Numbered from the stretch's first letter, positions 15,701-24,272 are shown. The stretch: DNA of 46,829 nt from a virus (IMGVR_UViG_3300017971_000391:1-46829), one strand, 5' to 3'. Translations and numbers: made by a program. The notes: a model not told the origin generated them from the letters alone.

Positions 15701-18210
15701 TCGAGGTGGGCGGCGGCACGTCGATGTCCAACAAGGCAGAGAACTACAGGATCATTGACAAGATCCTCGCCATGTTCACGATGGACGTAGGCGGACGGCA
15801 GCAGCCAGACATACAGAAGATTGTCGAGTGGCTCAACGAGCGCGTGCCAGTCGAAGAACTGCAAGCCCGCAGAGAAGAGTTAGGGTTCAATAAACACTCA
15901 GCCGCAACAATCCGCGACATCATCGACACTGTCTGGGTCGCGGAAGGGCAAGAGGACACAGTTCCTCGCACGTTCATCTTCGGCCCGAAGGTCGGCGCGT
16001 ACATGCTCAACAGGATGTCGGACGCCGATCCTCGCAACGCCGACTACAACACGATGGACGTATGGGAGTCGCGGTTCTGGAGATCACTGGTCGATGACGT
16101 ACTGAGCAAAGAAGCTGGCATCTCGAGCGGTGCAGAGCGCAAGGTGTTCATGCGCCTCGCGCGCGAGTTCGCCCAGGTTATGCAGGAGCGCGGGCGAGAC
16201 ATCAGGGTCTCTGCCGGACAGGCGGCGCGCTGGTACCTCGAGAAACAGAAGGCCGCGGACGCAGGGTACGCGAGCGCCGGAGAGATTGAGACGATACCGG
16301 CCCATACGCTGGCCAAGATGAAGGACTGGGAGCACATTCAACTGGGTGCCCAGGAGACCGGCAACATCGGCGACCAGATCGTGCACGCGATCGTCGGCGA
16401 GGATCGTGCCCTACTGGACGTAGAGGCAGAGGACCAGCAGAAGGAGACGCTGCCCAAGAAGCAGGCCGACCGCATGGAGAAGGCCGCCAAGCCAAAGGCC
16501 AAGCCCAAGACCAAGCCCAAGGCGAAGGAGGCAGTCGAGCGGTCGACCGAGGAGCCCGGCAAGGGACGCCCGGGCGTGCCAGCCAAGTACGTGCGCCCCA
16601 ACGGCAACGTCACACTGTACCGGTACTCGCGCCAGGATCGTGGCGACACGTACGAGATCGACCCGGAGAAAACTCAGCCGCAGTCCTACAGCCGCCGCGA
16701 CTACGAGGCCGCCGGGACCAAGCGCACGTTCTTCTACCTGGACCCGGAGCACAAGGAAGCCATCATCGGCAACCAACTGTACGGTGCAGAGGTATCCGCC
16801 GACCGGATCTACAACCTGAAGGAGGACCCCGACCAACTACTCAAGAAGCACAGGTGGGGCGTCAGGGCAGACATCGACAAGATCCTGCGCGTGCTGAAGG
16901 AAGAGGGCTGGGCCGGTGTGCACTACTCCACGGCAGGCATGGACCTGGTCAACCTGTTTGAGAAAACGACCGGCCAGTCGATCGAGCAGCCGGGCGACTA
17001 CGCGCCGCCGAGCGAGCAGCCAGCGGTGGCCACCGCCCCGCAGATGAAGGAAGCGACGCGCATCTCCACACCGCAGTTGGTGGCGTCCCTGTTCCAGAAG
17101 GCCGGTGGCCGCGTTGTCGGCAGCATGGAGCAGATCCTGAAGAACGGCAAGATCCAGATGATGATCCGCGCCTTCAAGGGCTCGGACATCGACACTGGCC
17201 TCGAGGAGATGGCGCACGCCATCCGCCGCCTTGTGGTGACGCGTGACCTGACCGCAAAGCAGCGCGGCTTCAGCGACGACCTACTCACCGCGATCGAGAA
17301 GCGCTTCGGTGTGGTGAACGGCGAGTGGACCGTGGCGGCCGAGGAGGCGTTCGCGCGCGAGTACCGCCAGCGCTTTGCACAGGGTGCCAAGGGCCTGAAG
17401 GTAGCGTCGACCAAGCTGGGCAAGGCTTATGATCGGCTCAGCACGTACCTCACCAACTTCTACAGTAACATCAAGCGCGGACTGTTCGGTGACCAGGAAG
17501 TGTCCAAGGAGATGGACCTCCTGTTCGCAACTCTGATTGAACGCCGTGCGCGCATCGCCCGCGTGTCATCGGAAGAGCAGAAGGTAGTAGCGCAGGCGCA
17601 CCTGAACGTAGACGGCCTGATAGGCAGTCTGAAGGGCGGTGGATTTACGTTCGACCTATCTACAGGCAAGCACGCAGAGACTGGGTACGCAGTCGCCCCG
17701 AGCAAGGCAAGCGAGTTCATTTTCAGGGACGACGTGCCAGACGCAGAGGCGCGCGGAAAGATACTCGAATTCGTAGTCGCCAATTCCAAAGAGCTTGCGA
17801 AGCCTGGCGTCAACCTGGGCGCATGGAGGGACGATGGGTACTACTGGATCGATAGCTCTATCGTGGTGCTTGACAAGGACGAGGCGTCCAGGATCGGAAG
17901 AGAAAACGACCAGGAAGCAATCTGGGACATTGCCAATGGTGAAGAGATACGACTGAAAGGTAAAGAAGATGCCAAAGCGTACGACGACGCAAAAGATCAG
18001 ACGCAGGCTAAAGCAACGATCGGAACGACGAAAGAAGGGCCAAGGATCCGAAGTGGCGAAGGCCAAGTCCAGCCTACGGCCCCAGGGCCTGCGGTCCAAG
18101 GTGTCGGTCCTACTAGCCTTAAGAAACAGGAAGAGGCCAAGCAGAAGGAAGAGGCCAAGAAGAAGAAGGCGCGCGCGGCCCGGATCCGGGCGTCCAAGCG
18201 CAAAACCTGA
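12796..18210 (+). CDS. Giant internal virion/polyvalent protein with ART-like and degenerate zincin domains
   Basis: An 1804-residue protein. About 240-460 contains Ala/Gly-rich hydrophobic helices (QMAAGAGLAQKAGQVIGAAG; SVLSMAVLATPAGLGGLAGG) that could enter a membrane, as in phage ejection proteins. Around 1258-1398 the text LYRYSR...KRTFFYLDPEH...LYGAEV...GWAGVHY resembles the C-terminal ADP-ribosyltransferase-like domain of MuF/polyvalent proteins. About 1425-1595 has LEEMAHAIRR with the EEAFAREYRQRF and TNFYSNIKR helices of phage polyvalent zincins, but the first His of HExxH is replaced. About 1600-1720 is another common phage domain (GYAVAPSK...NLGAWRDDGYYWI). The C terminus is Lys-rich. 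Its stop is followed by an open -1 frame (see 18336). Enzymatic activity is inferred and may be lost. Confidence 0.7.
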   Translation: MPNIISWDNINQDVDSLSPSLTKVDNDRYKRDEYGNWVDTLDGTTHRRNPLGSKEVKFENIVQEPDQPGWEGPKYGDPEAFKRGQASADQDYTRAKNLHHRIYGKDLGFSEEDWDKARAAARRGREIAADDRPGGAAAWGWNLPSFLAGRGGEQEGIKDVDPRFKEYLLGGVADGMRERAKRGGPFGAAQTIGRGVQESVIDTARSIPNVMRALGMMSPESAERLKTVNEIAGLKYQMDPGSYSGEGIVARALDASVKELTGVARVSGQFLQMAAGAGLAQKAGQVIGAAGGTAVGLSPEAAGATGALTGRAAGTVGGPGQMFALTFPQSYDFAKDEIGLTETQSRFFGLASASIQAAIEKAQIEGLLSKSLSQAAGATLRQRLKKSMANIARQVATQTTEEGLQAAVDPMGKEIIDVLRGDGFEITKPLEAMVDEMGASVLSMAVLATPAGLGGLAGGKRLHQNREKAKEWMSKSENASKIAELITSGKLGTSRKQWAQLPQELQKLAGEGRYLSEGNRREALDTIQEAYKEAVGFKAVMDHVRAAAKAKQPPVEETIPEPPQPTGPPQLPGAEAGVQMEGKEYGQRLDKDTKRIAEHLKKFVRGKETAEERRARMDMARALAEQLLTEEVGSIRAVQGGTPGKGALEQRLKPKEDITETTVDEARKITGGKSIMNEKNLYGPDGIMDKATKNAKKRIGLRKITALTRKAMSKLKSKIKGDKYGDPFKAGSQFEQELNKPGIRRLAERAADDVVRFLDKEGGDRFGNYYEQQNVEEDAIISERFPEFAGDTPYAAALNQFRRGVINAVASAQTELSKNTEETIGVWEAIRSTGKLPMLFEGEAKGEGRPIFALPRPADSKAEGLYPEQLEQIIEVAQELLDATPDDVKAILRGDAPVPDGLTKLSPGKKGQPVKTLNHYIYDWYGYKYVTGSMVRRAFTSSKGLVGKMAVELMKDGADVFRARIRTPFEVGGGTSMSNKAENYRIIDKILAMFTMDVGGRQQPDIQKIVEWLNERVPVEELQARREELGFNKHSAATIRDIIDTVWVAEGQEDTVPRTFIFGPKVGAYMLNRMSDADPRNADYNTMDVWESRFWRSLVDDVLSKEAGISSGAERKVFMRLAREFAQVMQERGRDIRVSAGQAARWYLEKQKAADAGYASAGEIETIPAHTLAKMKDWEHIQLGAQETGNIGDQIVHAIVGEDRALLDVEAEDQQKETLPKKQADRMEKAAKPKAKPKTKPKAKEAVERSTEEPGKGRPGVPAKYVRPNGNVTLYRYSRQDRGDTYEIDPEKTQPQSYSRRDYEAAGTKRTFFYLDPEHKEAIIGNQLYGAEVSADRIYNLKEDPDQLLKKHRWGVRADIDKILRVLKEEGWAGVHYSTAGMDLVNLFEKTTGQSIEQPGDYAPPSEQPAVATAPQMKEATRISTPQLVASLFQKAGGRVVGSMEQILKNGKIQMMIRAFKGSDIDTGLEEMAHAIRRLVVTRDLTAKQRGFSDDLLTAIEKRFGVVNGEWTVAAEEAFAREYRQRFAQGAKGLKVASTKLGKAYDRLSTYLTNFYSNIKRGLFGDQEVSKEMDLLFATLIERRARIARVSSEEQKVVAQAHLNVDGLIGSLKGGGFTFDLSTGKHAETGYAVAPSKASEFIFRDDVPDAEARGKILEFVVANSKELAKPGVNLGAWRDDGYYWIDSSIVVLDKDEASRIGRENDQEAIWDIANGEEIRLKGKEDAKAYDDAKDQTQAKATIGTTKEGPRIRSGEGQVQPTAPGPAVQGVGPTSLKKQEEAKQKEEAKKKKARAARIRASKRKT

Positions 18211-18335
18211 GCGACTACGAAACGCCCGAGACACTACAGGCGCGGCAGAAGGCGGCAGATGCAGGACGCATCGACTGGAGCCCGAACACCGGACCCAAGG
18301 GCGCGCGCGAAGGTAAGGCCAAGCCGCCGACCGAA

Positions 18336-21300
18336 GTGGTGCGTGACATCCTAGCACTCGTTGGGATCACGGCCGTCGACTATGACCCGAAGTCGCGACC
18401 AGGTGTGCTAGGATACTACAGCTTCTCGACCACCATGGCGAAGAAGATCTTTGGCAGGACCGGCCGCGAACTTTGGTTGTCCGCCAAAAGCCTGGCTGAA
18501 ATCGGCACGGCCGTGCACGAAGTTGCTCACTTCCTGGACGACAAGTACAACATCAGTGGATTCCAGCGCAGGCTGACACAGGTCGGCGGCATCGAGCCCG
18601 AGGGTGCCCCTGGTATCCTCGAGGGAGCGGACCCCGCTGTGCAGATGCAGTTCCAACTGTTGGACTACTTCGTTGCTCAGAAGGGTGGACTGCGACAAGA
18701 CAAGACCCGCGGCATGGCCGAAGGGTTCGCGGAAGCGGTACGCCTTTACTGTGAGGCCCCCGACCCGTCCGCCGTCCTGGGGCAAGACGTCAAGTCGTTC
18801 CTCGACGCACTCATCCTCCAACACCCCGAGGTGCGCAGCCTCATGGGGCAGACCCGCTCGCAGACCCAGGCATACCTCAACCTGCCCGTAGCCCAGCGCG
18901 TGTCGTTGGCCCTCACCTCGCCTGACGCGCGTAACGCCGACCCGGGCGAGTCCTACTATGCCCGCCAAGACCGCACCGGCAAGTCGCGCGGCTGGTGGCG
19001 TACGTTCGTCCTCAAGGTCCAGAACAAGATGAGAGACCTCGAGCAGATGGAGAATAGAATCAAGAACATCTTTGGTGAGATGTGGGAGAAGAGCGGCGAG
19101 GACGTCAACGAGGCGTGGGATCGATTCCTGCGGACAGTTGGCGGGCTGCCGTCCCAACTCCACATGCTTGCCCAGAGTCGGATCACGTGGCACACTGATC
19201 ACGCCGTCCGCTTTGGCGTCCTGGATCCGATGACGTTCGAGAAGATCGGTGGCAGCGCTGCAAGCATCTTCCAGAACTTCAAGAACAAGAAGATGATTGA
19301 GGACTTTGGTCGCTATATGTATGCCAAAGTCGCGTTGCTGCGTTGGCAGCAGGCGCAGGAAGCCGGCACCGACTACATCATCAGCCAGAACCTCAGGCCA
19401 GAGGAACTGCGTGAGATTGTCAAGCAGACTGAAGAGGGCGAGAATGCCCAGTTGTTCGATGACACGATGAACGCGGTCACCAACTACTTCAACACGCTGC
19501 TCAATCTTGAAGTGGCCCACGGTCTGAAGTCTGCCGGCGAGGCCGCTGCGATGATCGCAACGCACGAGATCTACATGCCGTTCTTCCGCGACATGTCCAG
19601 CGATGTTGCCCAGACATCACGCGGTACTGGCGGTAAGCTGATCGGCGTCACGTCATCCATCCGCAAGATGAAGGGTGGCCACGTGCTGCCAGTGCTCAAC
19701 GTGTACGACGCCCTGGTCGACCGCACGGCCGACGTCATGTCGGAAGTGGTACGCAAGGCATCCGAGTCGAACTTCCTCAAGTTCGTTGAAGTGTCCGGCG
19801 TCAGCGGCGACTTCGTGCGCAAGCTCACCAAGGAAGAAGCCGAGGGAGTCGACGGCGTCACCACGATCGAACGCAACGGCACCAAGTACTACTACAAGAT
19901 CGATCCAGATCTCAAGGACGCGCTGACGCAGCTAGGGCCGCAACTGAGCCCGGTGATGGCCAGCATCCTGGGTTGGGTCGGAGCGCCGACCGACTGGGCG
20001 AAGAAGTTCCTGGTCACCTACAACGTGCCGTTCTTCATGCCGAAGAACTATATGCGCGATCTTAAGACCACGGCACTGCGTGGCCTGCAGGATCTCACTG
20101 GCATCGAGGGTGCAGACACGACGTACCTCACCGCGCGCGCGGCTAAGCGTGGCACCGAGGATATGATGCGTGCGGTGACTGGTAACACCAAGACTGCGTC
20201 CGACGTCGACAAGCTCTACAAGCTGCTTGGCCTGGAGAGACAGACGCGCGTGAAGACATCGCGATCGAAGTCCCGCTCCAAGGGGCAGGTCCGACGTACC
20301 TTCCTTGGGAAGAAGGACCGCACAGGGCTGGAAGCTGCGGCCGACTGGGCAGTCAACACAGCAGAGTACCTCGAGAACGTGAACGACGCAGTCGAACTTG
20401 GGCCGCGGCGCGAGGCGTTCCTGATGACGCTGCAGTTGCTCGGACAGACCGAGGGCTCTGGGTTCTCTGTTGATGAGAATGGCAAGGTCACTGGTGAGGT
20501 CCCGCAGTGGGCTCTGACTCGTGCTGGCAGCAACGCACTCGAGGTCACGACGAACTTCAATCGCCGCGGGCAGTGGCAGCCATACCTCGAGCCGTTGTTC
20601 ATGTTCTTCAACGCAGCGGTACAGGGCACGGCCGGCATGGGCATGACGGCCAGCAAGGCGATCGAGGACATCAAGACCGGCGGCGGCAAGGGCCATGCCA
20701 GGCGGTTCGCGATCATGGCAGCGATGGCAGCCACGGCGAAGATAGCACAGTACTCCATGATGGCAGCGATGCCCGCTGGTGACGACGATGAAGACCTGTC
20801 CATGCTCGACCTATGGGCAGAGAGGGCTGACTACATCCGCGGCACATCGGACGTCTGGATGTTCTCGCCACGGTTCGGAATCAGCATCCCGCGCGAGCGT
20901 GAATGGGGATTCTTCCACCGTGCAGTCGACCAGGCTGTTGCGCACGCTGTGCGTGACGGTGCCAACCCGTGGGCAGTCCACCTGTTCGCCAAGGAACTGC
21001 TCAAGCCAGCTAACCTGTGGAAGGAAACGGTCGAGGAAGTTGACCAGCGTCTCCCGCTGTCCGGCGGCTTGCTGCCAATGACAGCCCAACTGTTCTTCAA
21101 CTACGACATGTTCCGCAGCAAGGAGATCGAGAGCAAGTGGGAAGAAGGCAAACTGCCGAAGTACCGGTACGACGAGCGGACGGGCACACCAGCGCGCTGG
21201 CTCGGTGCCGCGTCCCAAGCCGTTGCTAACACAGTTGGCGTGCCTGATCTGGCGATCGGCCCACAGAAGTGGGACTTCATTATCAATCAGCAGTTAGGCT

Positions 21301-21863
21301 CCGCCCCCGGGAAGCTCATCGAGGACGTGATGGCGATCGCCGCACCTGAAAAAATGCGGCGGAACAACATCCCGTTCGTCGGCCCGTTCCTTACGGATCC
21401 GATCGCCCGCCAATCCATCAGCGACTACTACGAGTTAAGAGAACGCAGTGGGATGGAACTTGACGAGTGGAAGAACGACCGCCGCGATCTGCCTGAAAAA
21501 ACGGTCGCTCGGATACTTGACAACGAGGCAACCATTGGGGTGGCTGATTCGATCCTCAAACTGATTCGAGAATATCCCGATGACAAGTTGACGCGTGAGC
21601 AAAAGTCCATGTACCAAACCGGCATCGCTCGGTGGGCGTTGGAACGAAAGCCACTTGAAACACACCCTAACCTTTTGTTACAATACCTTTCGGATGATAT
21701 TCCAAACGACTTGAAGATGGCGGCTTTCAAGGTGCTCAAAAAGGAGATCACCAAGAAGCCAACCGTAGAAGACATTGACAAACAGAAGCCGGAACGCATC
21801 AAGGCAAAGTATGCCGCGCGCGCAAGGATTCGCCCTCGACTGAAACCCCAAAAGAAGGACTGA
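18336..21863 (+). CDS. Giant polyvalent virion protein with active-type zincin (HEVAH) and LPD38-like region
   Basis: The longest product from GTG 18336 is 1175 residues, but no ribosome site precedes it and the frame stays open and protein-like upstream to about 18123 (for example NLSDYETPETLQARQ from 18204). The true N terminus is therefore probably further upstream and may be joined to the 1804-residue protein by -1 frameshifting. Near residue 60 there is HEVAHFLDD, an intact HExxH zincin site, with EGFAEAVRLY as the usual second helix. Later parts (NVPFFMPKNYMRDLK; NFNRRGQWQPYLEPLFMFFNA) match the large polyvalent-protein-associated region seen in phage ejected proteins. Probably packaged and delivered or acting in the virion. 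Confidence 0.7.
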   Translation: MVRDILALVGITAVDYDPKSRPGVLGYYSFSTTMAKKIFGRTGRELWLSAKSLAEIGTAVHEVAHFLDDKYNISGFQRRLTQVGGIEPEGAPGILEGADPAVQMQFQLLDYFVAQKGGLRQDKTRGMAEGFAEAVRLYCEAPDPSAVLGQDVKSFLDALILQHPEVRSLMGQTRSQTQAYLNLPVAQRVSLALTSPDARNADPGESYYARQDRTGKSRGWWRTFVLKVQNKMRDLEQMENRIKNIFGEMWEKSGEDVNEAWDRFLRTVGGLPSQLHMLAQSRITWHTDHAVRFGVLDPMTFEKIGGSAASIFQNFKNKKMIEDFGRYMYAKVALLRWQQAQEAGTDYIISQNLRPEELREIVKQTEEGENAQLFDDTMNAVTNYFNTLLNLEVAHGLKSAGEAAAMIATHEIYMPFFRDMSSDVAQTSRGTGGKLIGVTSSIRKMKGGHVLPVLNVYDALVDRTADVMSEVVRKASESNFLKFVEVSGVSGDFVRKLTKEEAEGVDGVTTIERNGTKYYYKIDPDLKDALTQLGPQLSPVMASILGWVGAPTDWAKKFLVTYNVPFFMPKNYMRDLKTTALRGLQDLTGIEGADTTYLTARAAKRGTEDMMRAVTGNTKTASDVDKLYKLLGLERQTRVKTSRSKSRSKGQVRRTFLGKKDRTGLEAAADWAVNTAEYLENVNDAVELGPRREAFLMTLQLLGQTEGSGFSVDENGKVTGEVPQWALTRAGSNALEVTTNFNRRGQWQPYLEPLFMFFNAAVQGTAGMGMTASKAIEDIKTGGGKGHARRFAIMAAMAATAKIAQYSMMAAMPAGDDDEDLSMLDLWAERADYIRGTSDVWMFSPRFGISIPREREWGFFHRAVDQAVAHAVRDGANPWAVHLFAKELLKPANLWKETVEEVDQRLPLSGGLLPMTAQLFFNYDMFRSKEIESKWEEGKLPKYRYDERTGTPARWLGAASQAVANTVGVPDLAIGPQKWDFIINQQLGSAPGKLIEDVMAIAAPEKMRRNNIPFVGPFLTDPIARQSISDYYELRERSGMELDEWKNDRRDLPEKTVARILDNEATIGVADSILKLIREYPDDKLTREQKSMYQTGIARWALERKPLETHPNLLLQYLSDDIPNDLKMAAFKVLKKEITKKPTVEDIDKQKPERIKAKYAARARIRPRLKPQKKD

Positions 21864-21865
21864 AA

Positions 21866-22615
21866 ATGAAGTCAATCCTAACATTGATGTTTGCCGTGCT
21901 CCTCGCCGGCCCGTTGTACGGTGAGGTCAAACTGGACTCGCCGAATTCTTTTGCTCGCGACTCCAGGATCCGGCTGGACATCGGTGGACTCGAAGGACAG
22001 GAGTACCGCACGAAGTGGTGGATCAGATCCAACGACGGCCGCGACGCTCCAGATCACGATGTGTTCAACAGTGGGGCGACGTGCGCTGTCTGGGCTGGGC
22101 CTGGTCACTATGAAGCGTTGATCACGGTCGCAGTCATCGATGGCACCGACATCACCTGGTACGACATCGAGCATGAGTTCAAAGTAATTGGCGACGGCCC
22201 CCTCCCACCGCCGGATGATGACGACCCGATCATCCCGCCGCCGAACGATCAATATGATTTTGGCGACGTCGCCGGCGAAGTGGTTAGACTATGCAAGCCA
22301 GTGAAAGACGACAGCAAAGCGGAAGCCGCGGCTCTGATAGCAAACTCCTACCGCAAGCACGGTCTGCTGGCCGTCAAGGGTGACTTCGATGACCAGAACG
22401 ACCTGGCTGACGCCACCTCCGCTGACTTCGTCGCCGAGCTTGGGCTGAACCGCTACCTGCGATGGCGTCCTGTGATGACTCGAATCCGACAACACATGCA
22501 AGGGCTGATGAACGACGACAAGTTGGAGTCGGGCGACATGCCGGCATGGGGCGCTCTCTGGGAAGAGTACGCCAAGGGATTTGATGCAGTGGCCTTGCAG
22601 GGAGTACGACGATGA
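21866..22615 (+). CDS. Secreted protein with beta domain and proline/aspartate linker
   Basis: A 249-residue protein beginning two bases after the previous stop (ribosome site AAGAAGGACTG inside the upstream gene). Residues 1-20 (MKSILTLMFAVLLAGPLYGE) form a clear signal peptide. About 21-110 is a beta-sandwich, PKD/Ig-like (FNSGATCAVWAGPGHYEALI). A linker of Pro and Asp (PLPPPDDDDPIIPPP) follows, then a helical C-terminal domain of about 115 residues with no known motif. A signal peptide on a phage protein just before a protease and holin-like genes points to an envelope-acting or lysis-related role. It could instead be a cargo or host-modifying protein. The stop overlaps the next ATG. Confidence 0.55.
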   Translation: MKSILTLMFAVLLAGPLYGEVKLDSPNSFARDSRIRLDIGGLEGQEYRTKWWIRSNDGRDAPDHDVFNSGATCAVWAGPGHYEALITVAVIDGTDITWYDIEHEFKVIGDGPLPPPDDDDPIIPPPNDQYDFGDVAGEVVRLCKPVKDDSKAEAAALIANSYRKHGLLAVKGDFDDQNDLADATSADFVAELGLNRYLRWRPVMTRIRQHMQGLMNDDKLESGDMPAWGALWEEYAKGFDAVALQGVRR

Positions 22616-23535
22616 GAAGGACAGATCTCTACGCTCTTTCTGATCTTGAAAGGGGACAGATAGAATTCAACAACCGTCGCCTCGAGCGATTCTATTACAA
22701 CGGTCCAGGTGCCTGGGTCCGGCCGACCAGGGCATCGGGGCCAACTGTGTCGCAGATGCACCGCGTCTTCCGCGCGACCCAGCGGGATGTCGACCTGGTC
22801 GAGATCATGGAAGTCGCACACGAGGAGACGTTCGACGAGAAGTTGCCATGGCGCTCCCAGATCCGCGGGACATGCGTTGGACAGGGTGCGGCTACGGCAG
22901 CCGACATGGTGATGTCCGTTGCCTGGCTGGTGTTCAACAAGCTGATCCCCGGGCGCGCGGCCGTTGCGACAGCCTACGCCGGCTCGCGCGTCGAAGTCGC
23001 CAATCGCCCGGGAAGCTGGGACGGCAGCAACGGCGTCTGGGTAGCCAAGTGGGTAAGGGACTGGGGCGTCGCCACGATCCAGGAACTTGGGTTGTCCCAC
23101 GGCGAACTGGCCGCTGACGAAAGACTGGGGATCCGCTGGACCGCATCGCGCGCCGGAGTCCCCGAGAAGTTTGAGAAGATTTCGCGCGAGCGACCGGTCG
23201 CCAACACCCCACAGGTGACGACGGCCGAAGAGTTGATCGCCTGCATGGAGTCTGGCAACCCTGTCATACATGGGTCAAACCTGATCCCGTACGATCGTGA
23301 CACAGATAACGTCGTCGATGTCCGCCGAGCCGGTGGCCATCTGACGGTGTTCGGTGGAATTCGCTGGGTGAACGGCGAGCCCCAGATCAAATACGTTAAC
23401 AGTTGGTCCCGATTGTGGGGACGCAACGGCTGTGTCTGGATCTCGATGAGAGACGCAGTTCGGATTCTGAGCCAAGATGATTCCTACGCCTTCGTTGGAA
23501 TGCAAGGATTGGTTCCATCAATTCCTCTTCTTTAA
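22612..23535 (+). CDS. Papain-fold (C1-like) cysteine peptidase
   Basis: A 307-residue protein with the full catalytic set of the papain fold in order: Gln83 (RSQIRGT), Cys88 (GTCVGQGAATAADM, followed by the active-site helix), His243 (AGGHLTVFGG) and Asn263-Ser-Trp (YVNSWSRLWG). There is no signal peptide or propeptide-like segment. ATG 22612 overlaps the previous stop (ATGA), so it is coupled to the secreted protein. Possible roles are lysis (cutting envelope or peptidoglycan peptides), virion maturation or virion-borne degradation. The position before holin-like genes favours lysis. It replaces the amidase, lysozyme or CHAP endolysin one would expect here; none is recognised in this window. 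Confidence 0.75.
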   Translation: MRRTDLYALSDLERGQIEFNNRRLERFYYNGPGAWVRPTRASGPTVSQMHRVFRATQRDVDLVEIMEVAHEETFDEKLPWRSQIRGTCVGQGAATAADMVMSVAWLVFNKLIPGRAAVATAYAGSRVEVANRPGSWDGSNGVWVAKWVRDWGVATIQELGLSHGELAADERLGIRWTASRAGVPEKFEKISRERPVANTPQVTTAEELIACMESGNPVIHGSNLIPYDRDTDNVVDVRRAGGHLTVFGGIRWVNGEPQIKYVNSWSRLWGRNGCVWISMRDAVRILSQDDSYAFVGMQGLVPSIPLL

Positions 23536-23544
23536 GGAGTAGCC

Positions 23545-23877
23545 ATGAAGATCGTTACGAAAATTTTCCTGCGTAAAGAACTGAGACAGGCTCGCCGCAA
23601 GAATGACGTCGAAGCCGTCGCCCGTTTGGAGCAGACACTGAATGATCCCGACCTCTTGGACTTGGTTCACGAAGCCAACGCCATCGAGTGGGAGTACGAG
23701 CGCGAGCTACGCCTCTTCCAGGCCAAGCAAAGCGGAACCACGGTCAAGGCCGATTTCGGCAGCGCCATCAGTGACTTCTTCGCTTTCCTATTTGAGAACC
23801 GTGAAGGTATCTTCGAGATGATCATGACGTTCATCCAGTTGATCGCTCTGTTCTCACCGGCACCCGAGACAGACTGA
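23545..23877 (+). CDS. Small protein with C-terminal hydrophobic helix (lysis-cassette candidate)
   Basis: A 110-residue protein. Residues 1-65 are helical and highly charged (ELRQARRKNDVEAVARLEQ). Residues about 72-104 are hydrophobic with Phe-rich stretches (ISDFFAFLFENREGIFEMIMTFIQLIALF) broken by one charged turn, which would make one or two membrane-contacting helices. AAGGAGTAGCC precedes ATG 23545. It may be a holin, a holin partner or a membrane-anchored virion protein. No family is recognised. Confidence 0.45.
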   Translation: MKIVTKIFLRKELRQARRKNDVEAVARLEQTLNDPDLLDLVHEANAIEWEYERELRLFQAKQSGTTVKADFGSAISDFFAFLFENREGIFEMIMTFIQLIALFSPAPETD

Positions 23878-23890
23878 AAGGCTCGAACAG

Positions 23891-24193
23891 ATGGACCTCA
23901 TGCAACCAGAAATCGTCGTAGCTCTACTTTCCCTCATAGGCGTTGTAGTCGCTGCATGGTTTAGTTACATCACAAAGCGTGATACCCATGCAATCAACAA
24001 GTCTGTGAATCACATCCAACCCGGCGAGAAGCGTCTCTATCAGCTTGCCGTCGAGGCGAGCCTCCAATTGAACAACATCGACAACCGTGTGAGCGGCATG
24101 GAAAACAAACTTGACGCTCATATCAAAGAGGTGTGTCCGATTCTGGAGGTGTGCAGGGAGAAAACTTCAGGAATCTTACAGGAATCTCCTTGA
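23891..24193 (+). CDS. Holin-like membrane protein (DUF2746-like)
   Basis: A 100-residue protein with one N-terminal membrane helix (IVVALLSLIGVVVAAWFSYI, residues about 8-27), then a basic turn (TKRDTHAINK) and a coiled coil (INKSVNHIQPGEKRLYQLA...LNNIDNRVSGMENKL). The single membrane helix plus helical tail and the VNHxQPGE phrase resemble DUF2746-type putative holins of actinobacteriophages. The size and location at the end of the late operon fit. The gene ends within the next promoter: TTGACT of P1 starts at 24190. Confidence 0.55.
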   Translation: MDLMQPEIVVALLSLIGVVVAAWFSYITKRDTHAINKSVNHIQPGEKRLYQLAVEASLQLNNIDNRVSGMENKLDAHIKEVCPILEVCREKTSGILQESP

Positions 24194-24217
24194 CTTTTCT
24201 GGTTTGTATGCTATGAT
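24190..24217 (+). promoter_or_regulatory. Promoter P1 (sigma-70-like, extended -10)
   Basis: TTGACT (24190-24195), a 16-bp spacer and TATGAT (24212-24217), preceded by TG at the extended -10 position (TGCTATGAT). The surrounding bases TCCTTGACTTT and GTATGCTATG recur almost exactly in P2 at 26930-26957 with the same spacer, which supports both. Transcription would start near 24224 and run into an immediate hairpin/terminator. Confidence 0.75.
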
Positions 24218-24225
24218 TCTAGTGT

Positions 24226-24272
24226 GGGAAGTCTCTTCCCCGGCAGGGCTTGGTGCTCTGTCGGGGTTTTTT
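24226..24272 (+). terminator. Leader attenuator: overlapping hairpin and terminator between P1 and the GroES-like gene
   Basis: At the expected 5' end of the P1 transcript, GGGAAG-TCT-CTTCCC (24226-24240) forms a tight hairpin. Its 3' arm shares bases with the 5' arm of a longer stem, CCCCGGCAGGGC (24238-24249) against GCTCTGTCGGGG (24255-24266), followed by six T residues. The two folds exclude each other in part, and the terminator lies before ATG 24297. It could also terminate late-operon read-through. Confidence 0.75.

Noticed and set aside
17969-18316. 115-residue Arg/Lys-rich plus frame over the junction of the giant proteins
   Set aside because: It is a third-frame reading of Lys-rich coding DNA. 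The C1 and -1 frames both look more protein-like.
18408-19565. 385-residue minus-strand open frame opposite the zincin protein
   Set aside because: It lies wholly opposite a gene with an intact HExxH motif, has no ribosome site and no neighbours on its strand.
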